Assembly: GCA_963802905.1 (NCBI GenBank)
Contig: CAWDKH010000009.1
Coordinates: 124,001-188,000 of the forward strand
Reading direction: 5' to 3'
Source: DASQFQ01 sp963802905
GTDB lineage: Bacteria; Actinomycetota; Thermoleophilia; Solirubrobacterales; Solirubrobacteraceae
DNA length: 64,000 nucleotides
This document shows, piece by piece, positions 41,055 to 49,987 of the stretch (the first letter of the stretch is position 1; every line of letters starts with the position of its first letter). The notes below the pieces were generated by a model. The model searched no databases. It had not been told where the DNA came from and saw only the letters and a program-made list of their open reading frames with translations. Both the position numbers and the translations under genes were made by a program.

Positions 41055-41689
41055 GCCGGCGCCGCCGCCGGGAACGCCCGCAGAAAGCGCGCGAGCAGGT
41101 AGCGGTCGCCCTCGACTGCGACGTCGTCGAGCGGGCGCCCGTGCCAGAACACGCCGGCGAGGACGCCCGGCTCGGCGCTGACGACCGCGTCGGGCTGCGT
41201 CGCCTCGCCGCGCGCCACGGCAAAACGACCGCCCTCGACCGCCGCGCGGAAGCGATCGTCGCCGAGCCGCAGCTCGATCGTCGCGTCCAGGTCACCCGCC
41301 GCAGCTGGGTCGAACAGCGTCTTGAGCGCGATCACGAACGCGTCGGTCCCCAGCTCGGCGTCGCCGCCCGGGAACGGCGCCCGGCTCCCCCAGCGCCCGA
41401 GCCCGATCACCAGCGGCTCGAGCTCCTGGCCCCACTCGGTGAGCTCATAGACGCGCGCGCCGCTCGGCGGCGGGAGCGTCGTCCGCCGCAGCACTCCCGC
41501 GCCCTCGAGCTCGCGCAGGCGCTGAGACAGGACGTCCGGCGCCACCCGCGGCAGCCCGCCCCGCAGGTCGCTGAACCGCTTCGGCCCGAGCACGAGCTCG
41601 CGCACGACCAGGAGCGCCCAGCGCTCGCCCACCACGTCGAGCGCGCGCGCCACGCCGCAGCGGTCTCCGTAGGTCCGCATCGTCGCCAT
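41051..41689 (-). CDS. HxlR-type winged-helix transcriptional regulator with SCP2-like C-terminal domain
   Basis: 212 residues. The N-terminal HxlR domain reads VARALDVVGERWALLVVRELVLGPKRFSDLRGGLPRVAPDVLSQRLRELEGAGVLRR. Residues 125-212 (DATIELRLGDDRFRAAVEGGRFAVARGEATQPDAVVSAEPGVLAGVF) resemble a sterol-carrier-protein-like ligand pocket. It diverges from the VOC/DHFR-like pair, and tandem 21-bp repeats lie between, so it is probably an autoregulated ligand-responsive repressor of that pair. Confidence 0.85.
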   Translation of the reverse strand: MATMRTYGDRCGVARALDVVGERWALLVVRELVLGPKRFSDLRGGLPRVAPDVLSQRLRELEGAGVLRRTTLPPPSGARVYELTEWGQELEPLVIGLGRWGSRAPFPGGDAELGTDAFVIALKTLFDPAAAGDLDATIELRLGDDRFRAAVEGGRFAVARGEATQPDAVVSAEPGVLAGVFWHGRPLDDVAVEGDRYLLARFLRAFPAAAPA

Positions 41690-41703
41690 GACGAGAGTGA
41701 TAG

Positions 41704-41745
41704 TAGGTCTCTCCAACTCTATGATAGGTTTCTCCAACCTTATGA
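41704..41745. promoter_or_regulatory. Tandem 21-bp direct repeats, probable HxlR operators
   Basis: Units 41704-41724 and 41725-41745 both begin TAGGT, share TCTCCAAC and end TATGA; 18 of 21 positions are identical. A 21-bp period is two helical turns, so two dimers would bind the same face. The region is AT-rich against its surroundings and lies 15 bp from the regulator's ATG and 16 bp from the VOC gene's ATG. Confidence 0.65.
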
Positions 41746-41761
41746 CGACCAAGGAGACGAG

Positions 41762-42523
41762 ATGAGCCAGCGCGACGGCTACGAACACGGAGTCCCCTCC
41801 TGGATCGCGGGCGCCCATCCCCAGCCCGCCCGAGCGGCGGCCTTCTACACCGAGCTGTTCGGCTGGCAGGCTGATCCGCGCGGCGATCACCTCGTCTGCA
41901 CGCTCCGCGGCCGCGACGTCGCCGGCTTCGTCCAGGGCGACGACGCCGCCTGGCGCACGAACGTCTGGGTCGAGAGCGCCGACGACACCGCCGAGCGCGC
42001 CACGGCCGCCGGCGGCAGCGTCGTGACCGCGCCGTTCGACCGCCCCGGCGTCGGCCGCACCGCCGTGCTCGCCGACCCCGCGGGCGCCGTGTTCACCGTC
42101 TCCGAGCCCGACCCCCACCGCGGCGCCCAGGTCGTCAACGAGCCGGGCGCGTGGGCGATGAGCGCGCTCTCGACGCCCGATCTCGAGCGTGCCAAGGCCT
42201 TCTACGGCGCCGTCTTCGGCTGGGAGACCGACACGTTCGCCGTCGGCGACATCGAGGCCACGCTGTGGCGCCTCCCCGGCTTCGTGGGCGGCGAGCCCTC
42301 GCAGCCCGTGCCGGCCGACGTCGTCGCCGTCGCGGCGCCCGGCGACGCGCCCCGCTGGGACGTCGACCTGTGGGTCGACGATCCCGACGCCACCGCCGCC
42401 AAGGCGGCCGAGCTCGGCGGCAGCGTCCTCATGCCCCCCACCGACACGCCGATGGGGCGGCGAGCCGTGCTCGCCGACCCGCAGGGCGGGACCTTCTCCG
42501 TCAGCCGCGTGGTGCCCGCATGA
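41762..42523 (+). CDS. Two-domain VOC family protein (CFP-30B-like)
   Basis: 253 residues made of two glyoxalase-like modules: HGVPSWIAGAHPQPARAAAFYTELFGWQ to GAVFTVSEPDPHRGA, and PGAWAMSALSTPDLERAKAFYGAVFGWETDTF to GGTFSVSRVVPA. This double VOC layout is common in actinobacterial proteins annotated as hydroxylases or glyoxalases, mostly uncharacterised. A GGAGACGAG ribosome site precedes the ATG. Coupled by ATGA to the reductase-like gene; likely controlled by the divergent HxlR regulator. Confidence 0.85.
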   Translation: MSQRDGYEHGVPSWIAGAHPQPARAAAFYTELFGWQADPRGDHLVCTLRGRDVAGFVQGDDAAWRTNVWVESADDTAERATAAGGSVVTAPFDRPGVGRTAVLADPAGAVFTVSEPDPHRGAQVVNEPGAWAMSALSTPDLERAKAFYGAVFGWETDTFAVGDIEATLWRLPGFVGGEPSQPVPADVVAVAAPGDAPRWDVDLWVDDPDATAAKAAELGGSVLMPPTDTPMGRRAVLADPQGGTFSVSRVVPA

Positions 42524-43105
42524 GCACGATCGAGGTCGTCAACCACATCACGCTCGACGGCGTCTTGCAGGCGCCGGCCCACCCCGACGAGGACCGCCGC
42601 GGCGGCTTCGAGCACGGCGGCTGGGCCGTCGCCCTACCAGGACGAGGTGCAGGGCGAATACATGAACGCGCGGATGGGCCGCGGCGGCGGCGGGCTCCTC
42701 CTCGGCCGCTGGACGTACGAGAAGTTCGAGGACGCCTGGCAGAAGCAGCCCGAGGACCACCCGGTCCGCCAGGTGCTGGAGGCGAGCACGAAGTACGTCG
42801 TCTCCCGCGAGCCGCGCGAGCTCGAGTGGGAGAACTCCGAGCTGGTGCAGGGCGACGCTGCGGAGACCGTCGCGGACCTCAAGGCCCGCACCGACGGCAA
42901 CCTCGTGATCCTCGGCAGCGGCGAGCTCATCCAGGCGCTGCTCCCCCACGGGCTGATCGACGCGCTCCTGCTCACCATCCACCCGCTCGTGCTGGGCTCC
43001 GGGCGCCGCCTGTTCGGCGACGACGGCGCGCTGGCGAAGTTCAGGCTGGCGGAGGTGAAGCCGACGACCACGGGCGTGCTGATCGCCCGCTACGAAGCCG
43101 AATAG
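42520..43105 (+). CDS. Dihydrofolate reductase/RibD C-terminal family protein, one frameshift near 42640
   Basis: About 194 residues after correction. MSTIEVVNHITLDGVLQAPAHPDEDRRGGFEHGGWAV is the usual N-terminus of RibD_C/DHFR-like proteins. After a +1 slip near 42640 the frame continues YQDEVQGEYMNARMGRGGGGLLLGRWTYEKFEDAW and ends LVILGSGELIQALLPHGLIDALLLTIHPLVLGSGRRLF. NADPH-dependent reductase activity is presumed; substrate unknown. ATGA coupling to the VOC gene. The 3' end overlaps a small minus-strand membrane protein gene. Confidence 0.85.
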
Positions 43106-43247
43106 CCAGCCAGATCAGCCCGATCCCGACCGCGACGAGCACGGCCTTCTCGAGGCCGCCCGTGTTCGGCGTCCCGATCCCGACGACGACGCCGAGCAGG
43201 AGGAAGAAGAGCACCACCTGCAGGGCGATCCGGAGCAGCCGCGGCAT
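43041..43247 (-). CDS. Small two-helix membrane protein downstream of miaB
   Basis: 68 residues: MPRLLRIALQVVLFFLLLGVVVGIGTPNTGG, then VLVAVGIGLIWLAIRLRSG, giving two hydrophobic helices joined by a short Gly/Pro loop. The last ~17 residues (RSARPWSSASPPPA) overlap the DHFR-like gene on the other strand and may be non-native if another frame break exists. It follows miaB in the same direction after 11 bp. No family recognised. Confidence 0.5.
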   Translation of the reverse strand: MPRLLRIALQVVLFFLLLGVVVGIGTPNTGGLEKAVLVAVGIGLIWLAIRLRSGRSARPWSSASPPPA

Positions 43248-43258
43248 CAGGCGCGAGC

Positions 43259-44578
43259 CTACACCGCCCGCGCAAGCAGGAACGAGCGTTCCTCGCCCTG
43301 CAGCGACTGGCTCGTCGCGGACGCGATCTCGACCTCGACGAGCTCGCCCGGCGCGCCCAGCCCACCGAAGTTCACGACCTTGTTGTGGCGCGTGCGCCCG
43401 CGCAGCCGCGACGGGTCGTGGCGGGAGGTGCCCTCGACGAGCACCTCGAGCGTCCGCCCGACGAACCGCTGCGCGCGCTCGCGGGCCCGCCGCTGGATCA
43501 CCTCGACGAGCCGCTCCATGCGCTCGACGCACACCTCGTGCGGGAGGAACTCGTCCTCGAAAGCGGCCGCCTCGGTGCCGCGCCGAGGCGAGTAGATGAA
43601 CGTGAAGGCGCCGTCGAAGCCGACCTCCTCGGCCACCTCGAGCGTCTGCGCGAAGTCCGCCTCGGTCTCGCCCGGGAAGCCGACGATGACGTCGGTGGTG
43701 ATCGCGCAGTCCGGCACGTGCTCGCGGATCAGCGCGACGCGGTCGAGGAAGCGCTCGCGCGAGTAGGTGCGCCGCATCCGCTTCAGGACCCGCGAGGAGC
43801 CGGACTGGAGCGGCAGGTGGATGTGCTCGCACACGCTCCCCAGCTCGGCGTGCGCGCGGACCACGTCCTCGGTCATGTGCGCCGGGTGCGGGCTCGTGTA
43901 GCGAATGCGCTGGAGGCCCTCGATGCCGTCGAGCGCGTGCAGCAGCTCGGCGAACGAGGTCCGGGGGCGCGCGCCGCGGCCGTAGGAGTTCACGTTCTGG
44001 CCCAGCAGCGTGACCTCGCACACGCCGTCGGCGGCCAGCCCGCGCACCTCGGCGACGAGCTCGTCCAGCGGCCGCGAGACCTCGCGACCCCGCGTCGAGG
44101 GCACGATGCAGTACGAGCAGACCATGTTGCAGCCGGCCGAGATCTGCACCCAGCCCTGGAAGTCGCGGGCGCGCTTGGCCGGCAGGTGGCCGGTGAAGCC
44201 CTCGAACTCGAAGAAGCCCTGGGCGGTGATCGAGTCGCTGGTGAGGAACTCGGCGAGCTTGTGGACCTGCCCGGGCCCGAACGCGACGTCGACGAACGGG
44301 AACTGGCGGAACACGTTGTCCTTGACCGACTGCGCCCAGCAGCCGCCGACGCCGATGACGCGCTCCGGGTCGCGGCGCTTGAGCGCCGCGGCCTCGCGCA
44401 GGTGGGAGACGAAGCGGTCGTCGGCCTTCTCCCGGATCGAGCACGTGTTGAACAGGATCAGGTCGGCGTCCTCGCGCGTCGGCGCCTCCGCGTATCCGAT
44501 CGACTCGAGCATGCCCTTCATCCGCTCCGAGTCGTGCTCGTTCATCTGGCACCCGAAGGTGGTCACATGGAATTTCAC
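43259..44578 (-). CDS. miaB: tRNA-2-methylthio-N6-dimethylallyladenosine synthase
   Basis: 439 residues. The N-terminal UPF0004 domain has cysteines in TTFGCQMNEHDSE, LILFNTCSIREKA and GVGGCWAQS. The radical SAM CX3CX2C is GCNMVCSYCIVPSTRGRE, and a TRAM domain ends the protein (VLVEGTSRHDPSRLRGRTRHNKVVNF). It methylthiolates i6A37 made by MiaA. GTG start (44578), 2 nt after the rny stop, so the two are probably co-transcribed. Confidence 0.95.
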   Translation of the reverse strand: MKFHVTTFGCQMNEHDSERMKGMLESIGYAEAPTREDADLILFNTCSIREKADDRFVSHLREAAALKRRDPERVIGVGGCWAQSVKDNVFRQFPFVDVAFGPGQVHKLAEFLTSDSITAQGFFEFEGFTGHLPAKRARDFQGWVQISAGCNMVCSYCIVPSTRGREVSRPLDELVAEVRGLAADGVCEVTLLGQNVNSYGRGARPRTSFAELLHALDGIEGLQRIRYTSPHPAHMTEDVVRAHAELGSVCEHIHLPLQSGSSRVLKRMRRTYSRERFLDRVALIREHVPDCAITTDVIVGFPGETEADFAQTLEVAEEVGFDGAFTFIYSPRRGTEAAAFEDEFLPHEVCVERMERLVEVIQRRARERAQRFVGRTLEVLVEGTSRHDPSRLRGRTRHNKVVNFGGLGAPGELVEVEIASATSQSLQGEERSFLLARAV

Positions 44579-44580
44579 CG

Positions 44581-46039
44581 CTATCGAGCGTAGTCCGTCG
44601 CTCGCGACTCCCTGATCACGGTGACCTTGATCTGGCCCGGGTACTCGAGCTCCTGCTCGATCTCGCGTGCGATCTCGTGCGACAGCAGCACCGCGCCGTC
44701 GTCGTCGAGATCGCCCGGCTGGACCATGACGCGGATCTCGCGGCCGGCCTGCATCGCGTAGACCTTGTCGACGCCCTTGTGCCGCGTCGCGATCTGCTCG
44801 AGGTCGCGCAGGCGCTTGACGTACTGCTCGAGCGACTCGCCGCGCGCGCCGGGGCGGGCGCCGGAGAGGGCGTCGGCGGCCTGGACGATGACGGCCTCGA
44901 CGGTCTGCGGCTCGACCTCGTTGTGGTGGGCCTCCATGGCGTGCGCGACGGCCTCGGACTCGCCGTGCTTGCGCGCCAGGTCGCCGCCGACGAGCGCGTG
45001 CGGGCCCTCGATCTCGTGCGAGACGGCCTTGCCGATGTCGTGCAGCAGCGCGGCGCGGCGGGCGGTCTTGGGCGAGGCGCCGAGCTCGTGGGCCATCATC
45101 GCGGCCAGGTGCGCGCACTCGACCGAGTGGGCGAGCACGTTCTGCCCGTAGCTGGTGCGGAACTTCAGGCGCCCGAGGATGCGCACCATCTCGGGGTCGA
45201 GGCCGCCGACGTTGGCGTCGAAGCAGGCCTGCTCCCCCGCCTCCATCATGTGGCTCTCGAGCTCGGACTTCGCCTGGTAGTAGGTCTCCTCGATCCGCGC
45301 CGGGTGGATACGCCCGTCCTGGAGCAGCTTCTCGAGCGTCATGCGGGCGATCTCGCGCCGCACGCCGTCGAAGCCGGACAGGATCACCGCGTTCGGCGTG
45401 TCGTCGATGATGAAGTCGACGCCGGTCAGGTGCTCGAGCGCGCGGATGTTGCGCCCCTCGCGGCCGATGATGCGGCCCTTCATGTCGTCGGCGGAGAGCT
45501 GGACGACGGAGACCGTCGTCTCGGCGGCGTGGCCGGCGGCCATCCGCTGCATGACGACGGAGAGGATGTTGCGCACGCGGCGGTCGGCGTCGCGCTTGGT
45601 CTCCTCCTCGATCTGGCGCACGCGGCGCGCGCAGTCGTGGCGGATCTGGTCCTCGAGCTCGGTCAGCAGGATCTGCTTGGCCTGCGAGGCGCTCAGCCCG
45701 GCGACGCGCTCGAGCTCGCGCACGTGGTGCTCGCGCAGGTCGCTGGATCTCCGACGTGTGCTCCACGAGCGCTTCCTCGCGGGTGGTCAGCGCGGCGCGC
45801 TGCTGATCGAGCGCGGCCTCCTTCGACAGCAGGCGCTCCTCGAGCCGCACCATCTCGGTGCGCCGCTCCTTGAGGTCGGCGTCGGTGCGGTCGCCGCTCG
45901 CGACGGGCTCCGCAGGGGCGGCCGGACGCGGCTTGCCGCTGCTCCGCGTGCCCGCCAGCGCCGGCGCGCGGCGTGAGAGCAGCGAGGCCCCTGCCACCAG
46001 GCCCGCCGCCAGCACCACGGCTGCGATCACGATCTCCAT
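44581..46039 (-). CDS. rny: Ribonuclease Y, one frameshift near 45742
   Basis: About 485 residues after correction. An N-terminal anchor (MEIVIAAVVLAAGLVAGASLL), a charged coiled coil (EERLLSKEAALDQQRAALTTREEALVEH), KH domain (KGRIIGREGRNIRALEHLTGVDFIIDD) and HD domain (HSVECAHLAAMMAHELG, LLHDIGKAVSHEIEG). A +1 slip near 45742 lies within the coiled coil between EIQ and DLREHHVRELERVAG. This endonuclease starts decay of many mRNAs at the membrane. A GAGAGGAAA ribosome site precedes the ATG, and a strong hairpin lies in its leader. Confidence 0.92.
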
Positions 46040-46059
46040 TTCGGTTTCCTCTCCCCTAT

Positions 46060-46080
46060 GGGTCGGCGGAGCGCCGACCC
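46060..46080 (-). promoter_or_regulatory. Hairpin in the 5' leader of rny
   Basis: A perfect 8-bp stem (46060-46067 with 46073-46080, GGGTCGGC/GCCGACCC) with a 5-nt loop ends 20 nt before the rny ATG, just upstream of the ribosome site. It could be a stabilising or autoregulatory leader structure. Confidence 0.45.
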
Positions 46081-46287
46081 GGGCTCTAGTGCTTCTGTTT
46101 TGGGAGCGCCAGACCAGGCTCGATGGCACCGAGCGAGGGAAACCTGCAGTGAAGGCGGCCACCGGCCGCCACGTCAGATGGCGGCTAGGTGCGTCTTGGT
46201 CGAGGGAATGAGGTGAGGCGCGGGCGCCTCGGAGTCAGATGTAGGTCGGCCGTCACGTGATGCTGCTTGATCTACTCGCGGAAAGTG
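46081..46287. other. Spacer between rny and the caspase-like gene
   Basis: About 207 bp without a convincing gene. The rny promoter must lie here; TAGAGC near 46086 on the minus strand is a weak -10. A GGCGGCC/GGCCGCC inverted repeat near 46155-46171 could be a terminator for the caspase-like gene. Local composition is a little less GC-rich than the genes around it. Confidence 0.35.
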
Positions 46288-47849
46288 TCAGTTTGCTGGG
46301 TTTTCACGGCCAACGGGCCGGGTCTGTCGCTTCACCGGATCGTAGTACCGGAGGGCCTGCCACGCAAACCCGCGGGTGCGTTGTGTCAGCTCCCTGCGTT
46401 GTCCTTGAGGCCGGTGAACTACCCAGGGGTCGCCCGCGAAGCCGTGCTCGTGCTTGCGCATGGCGGTGTTGACGCCGCCGAGCATCTTCTCGGCCGATGA
46501 CTGGTTGACGAAGCTGTCGAGGAACGCCATGAACGCGGCGACGTCGGCGCCGCCGCGCGTGACGCGGTTCGTGAGCAGCAGGTCGGCGTCTTGGTGCTGA
46601 AGCCCTCGGTGTTGCGCAGCGCCTTGTCGTAGGAGTTGGTCGAGCAGCCGTAGAAGGCCATCACGCGGTACTTCTGGGCGTCTCTTGGCGGCGTCCTCGC
46701 CGAGCTGGCCGCCGGCGCCGGTCTGGACCTGGGTGCTTCGGACTGCTCGAGCGCCCAGTTGATGAGCTTGGCGCCGAACTCGTTGTCGTGGGCGGCGCCG
46801 ACGAGGCGGACGTTGCCGGCGTTGGAGAGGTCGACCTGGAGCGTCTGTCGGCGATCCGCTGCTCGAAGACCCGCCACGGGTCCTTGCCGCCCTTGCGCAG
46901 GACGGCCTCGAGCGCGACGTAGTCGTCGAGCGTCTGCTGCAGGTTGCCCTCGGCGTCGTAGAGGCGGAACTCGATGAAGTTGCGGTCGAAGTCGGGGCCG
47001 GTGCCGTAGCGGCCGTGGCCGGAGTACCAGACGGCGTCGCCGACGGTCATGCCCTCCTTGAACGCGGCGGCGGTCTTGGCGCCGCCGCCCGCGACGTCGT
47101 TGAAGACGACGCGGACGATCGAGTGGATCGGGCGGGCGGTGCCGGCCGGCGGCCCGTAGGTGAAGGCGTTCTCCTTGATGAAGAAGCGGCCGGTGGCGGC
47201 GTCGGCGAGCGGGCGGCCGGCCTTCTCGAGCAGCTCGGCGGCCTTCTTGGCGTCCTCGGTGTAGCCGCGCTCGCCGAGCGCGTCGATGACGCCCTTGGCG
47301 ACCTGGCGCGTCTCCTCCGCCGGCGGGTCGCCCTCGAAGTAGCCGACGCCGAAGGTGACGTCGAGCACGCCGTCGCGGAACAGCTCGGACCAGTTGAGCT
47401 GCGTGCCGCCGGCCCAGTCGGGGCTTCTGCGCGGCCTTGAGCTTCTCGTGGACCTCGGTGGCGGGCATGCGCAGCCACGCCTGGCCGTCGAACGCCGCGC
47501 TGAGGCCGGCGTTCGTCTTCGGCCCGCGTCGCCGTCGATGCGGGTAGCCGTAGAGCCCGATCCGCTTGAGCTCCTTCTGGATCGAGCGGACCTCGGTGTC
47601 GGTCCACGCGTCGGCGCCGACGGCGTCGGGGGCGACGTCCTCGCCGTGGATGCGGCGGGCGACCGCTGCCTGCCCCGCCACCACGCGGGCGACGGCGGCG
47701 TTGCCGATCGCGCGCTGGAGCAGCAGGACGCTGCGGGGCGTCAGCGCCTCCGGGCCGGCGCGCAGCGGCTCAACCGCGGCGCTCTGGGGTGCCGCGACGG
47801 CCTCCTCGGCGGCGGGCGCGGCGGCGTTCTCGGTCGTCCTTGACCCCAT
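46288..47849 (-). CDS. Putative caspase-like (clan CD) effector with peptidoglycan-binding-like module; multiple frame breaks
   Basis: About 520 residues across at least seven breaks (near 47540, 47525, 47425, 46852, 46735, 46683 and 46595). N-terminus: Ala/Glu-rich, then LTPRSVLLLQRAIGNAAVARVV, a motif common in proteins linked to extracellular contractile injection systems. Next, IQKELKRIGLYGYPIDGDAGPKT resembles PG_binding_1. A His-Gly motif, VWYSGHGRYGTG (His codon 47015-47017), and a Cys motif, YRVMAFYGCSTNSYD (Cys codon 46644-46646), suggest a clan CD protease; their spacing (~124 residues) is long for that clan. Leaderless promoter. No injection-system genes nearby. May be decaying. 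Confidence 0.5.
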
Positions 47850-47857
47850 GTCAGCCG

Positions 47858-47863
47858 ATCCTA
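47858..47863 (-). promoter_or_regulatory. -10 element TAGGAT, leaderless start of the caspase-like gene
   Basis: On the minus strand TAGGAT ends 8 nt before the ATG at 47849, just beyond the stop of the HEAT-like gene. Confidence 0.5.
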
Positions 47864-47871
47864 TGCGGGCG

Positions 47872-48257
47872 CTAGGACTCGCTCAACCAGCGGCGCGCGT
47901 CTGCGCGCCGCTCCGGCGGCCCGTCGTCCGCGATCCGCTCCACCGCGGCGCGCCAGGCGTCGTTGCGGACCTGGCCCCGCAGCGCCCGCCACGCGGCCGA
48001 AGCCACGCGCGGCTCGGGGTCGTCGACGAGCGGCACGAGCGCATCAGGTGAGCCTCGTCGGGGAGCAGGTGCATGATCCGCGCCGCCGCCCAGCGCGGGC
48101 GGGCGTCGGCGGCGGCCGCCATCCGGGGCGCGGCCTGCACGGCCCCGTCGGCCTCCAGCTGGCGCGCGAGCTTGCCGCGCCGCTCGTCATCCGCGGAGTC
48201 GAGCTCCTCGACGAGCGCGACGAAGGCGGCGTCGTTGTCAGCGGCGGAGTCGTCCAC
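47872..48257 (-). CDS. Small HEAT-repeat-like protein, one frameshift near 48043
   Basis: About 128 residues after correcting a -1 slip near 48043 (HLLPDEAHL joins ALVPLVDDPEPRVASAAW). Helical repeats such as DERRGKLARQLEADGAVQAAPRMAAAADARPRWAAARIMHLL, LVPLVDDPEPRVASAAWRALRG and AVERIADDGPPERRADARRWL look like HEAT/PBS-lyase repeats, usually protein-binding. GTG start with a GATCAT -10 seven nt before it. It lies in the same direction as the caspase-like gene, 22 bp apart, and after recX. Confidence 0.65.
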
Positions 48258-48264
48258 GGCGGGG

Positions 48265-48270
48265 ATGATC
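48265..48270 (-). promoter_or_regulatory. -10 element GATCAT, leaderless start of the HEAT-like gene
   Basis: On the minus strand GATCAT ends 7 nt before the GTG at 48257. Confidence 0.4.
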
Positions 48271-48320
48271 GTCGATCCGCCGCGGCGGAGTCCTCCGGCG
48301 GAGCACGCCGGGCGGCGAGC

Positions 48321-48812
48321 CTAGAAGTCGGGCTCGGCGTCCACGCCCGCGTGGCGCCGGAGGGCGTCGAACGCGAGGTCGGGCGAGTAGCCGCGGCGGA
48401 TCAGGATGCCGAGCGCGCGGTCGCGCTCCTGGCGGGTCGCGGGCGGCTGCGGGCAGCGGCGGCGCAGCAGCTCGAGCGCGGCCGCCTTCTCCTCCTCCGG
48501 GTCCTGCGCGGCGAGCGCGGCGTCGATGTGCTCGCGGTCGATGCCGAGCTCGCGCAGCCGCCGGGCGATCCGGTCCGAGCCCCAGCTGTCGAGGCGCCGG
48601 CGGTCCTCGGCGAAGCGCACGGCGTAGCGCGCGTCGTCGAGGTAGCCGAGCTCGATCAGCTCGGTCACGACCTGGTCGGCCACCGCCGGCTCGACCCGCT
48701 TGCCCAGCAGCATCCCGCCGACCTCGTCGACCGTCCGATCCCGCTTGTTCAGCGATCGCCACGCGAGCGCGCGGGCGCGCTCGACGGGATCCGTTTCCTG
48801 TGCCGCCTCCAC
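48321..48812 (-). CDS. recX: Regulatory protein RecX
   Basis: 163 residues of three-helix repeats typical of RecX: ARALAWRSLNKRDRTVDEVGGML, VVTELIELGYLDDARYAVRFAEDRRRLDSWGSDRIARRLRELGI and RDRALGILIRRGYSPDLAFDALRR. It modulates RecA filament activity. It follows recA by 12 bp in the same direction, the standard actinobacterial arrangement. Confidence 0.93.
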   Translation of the reverse strand: MEAAQETDPVERARALAWRSLNKRDRTVDEVGGMLLGKRVEPAVADQVVTELIELGYLDDARYAVRFAEDRRRLDSWGSDRIARRLRELGIDREHIDAALAAQDPEEEKAAALELLRRRCPQPPATRQERDRALGILIRRGYSPDLAFDALRRHAGVDAEPDF

Positions 48813-48824
48813 GCGGAGGCCGGC

Positions 48825-49922
<1,098 letters not shown>

Positions 49923-49987
49923 GTGGGCGTGCTCCTCGTCAAAGCTTGCGTGGCACCGCCGGGTCGGAGGGCGGTGGAGGAAGCAAG

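Noticed and set aside
43090..43365. Minus-strand frame 43090-43365 as a gene
   Set aside because: Arg-rich shadow of miaB and the small membrane protein in another frame.
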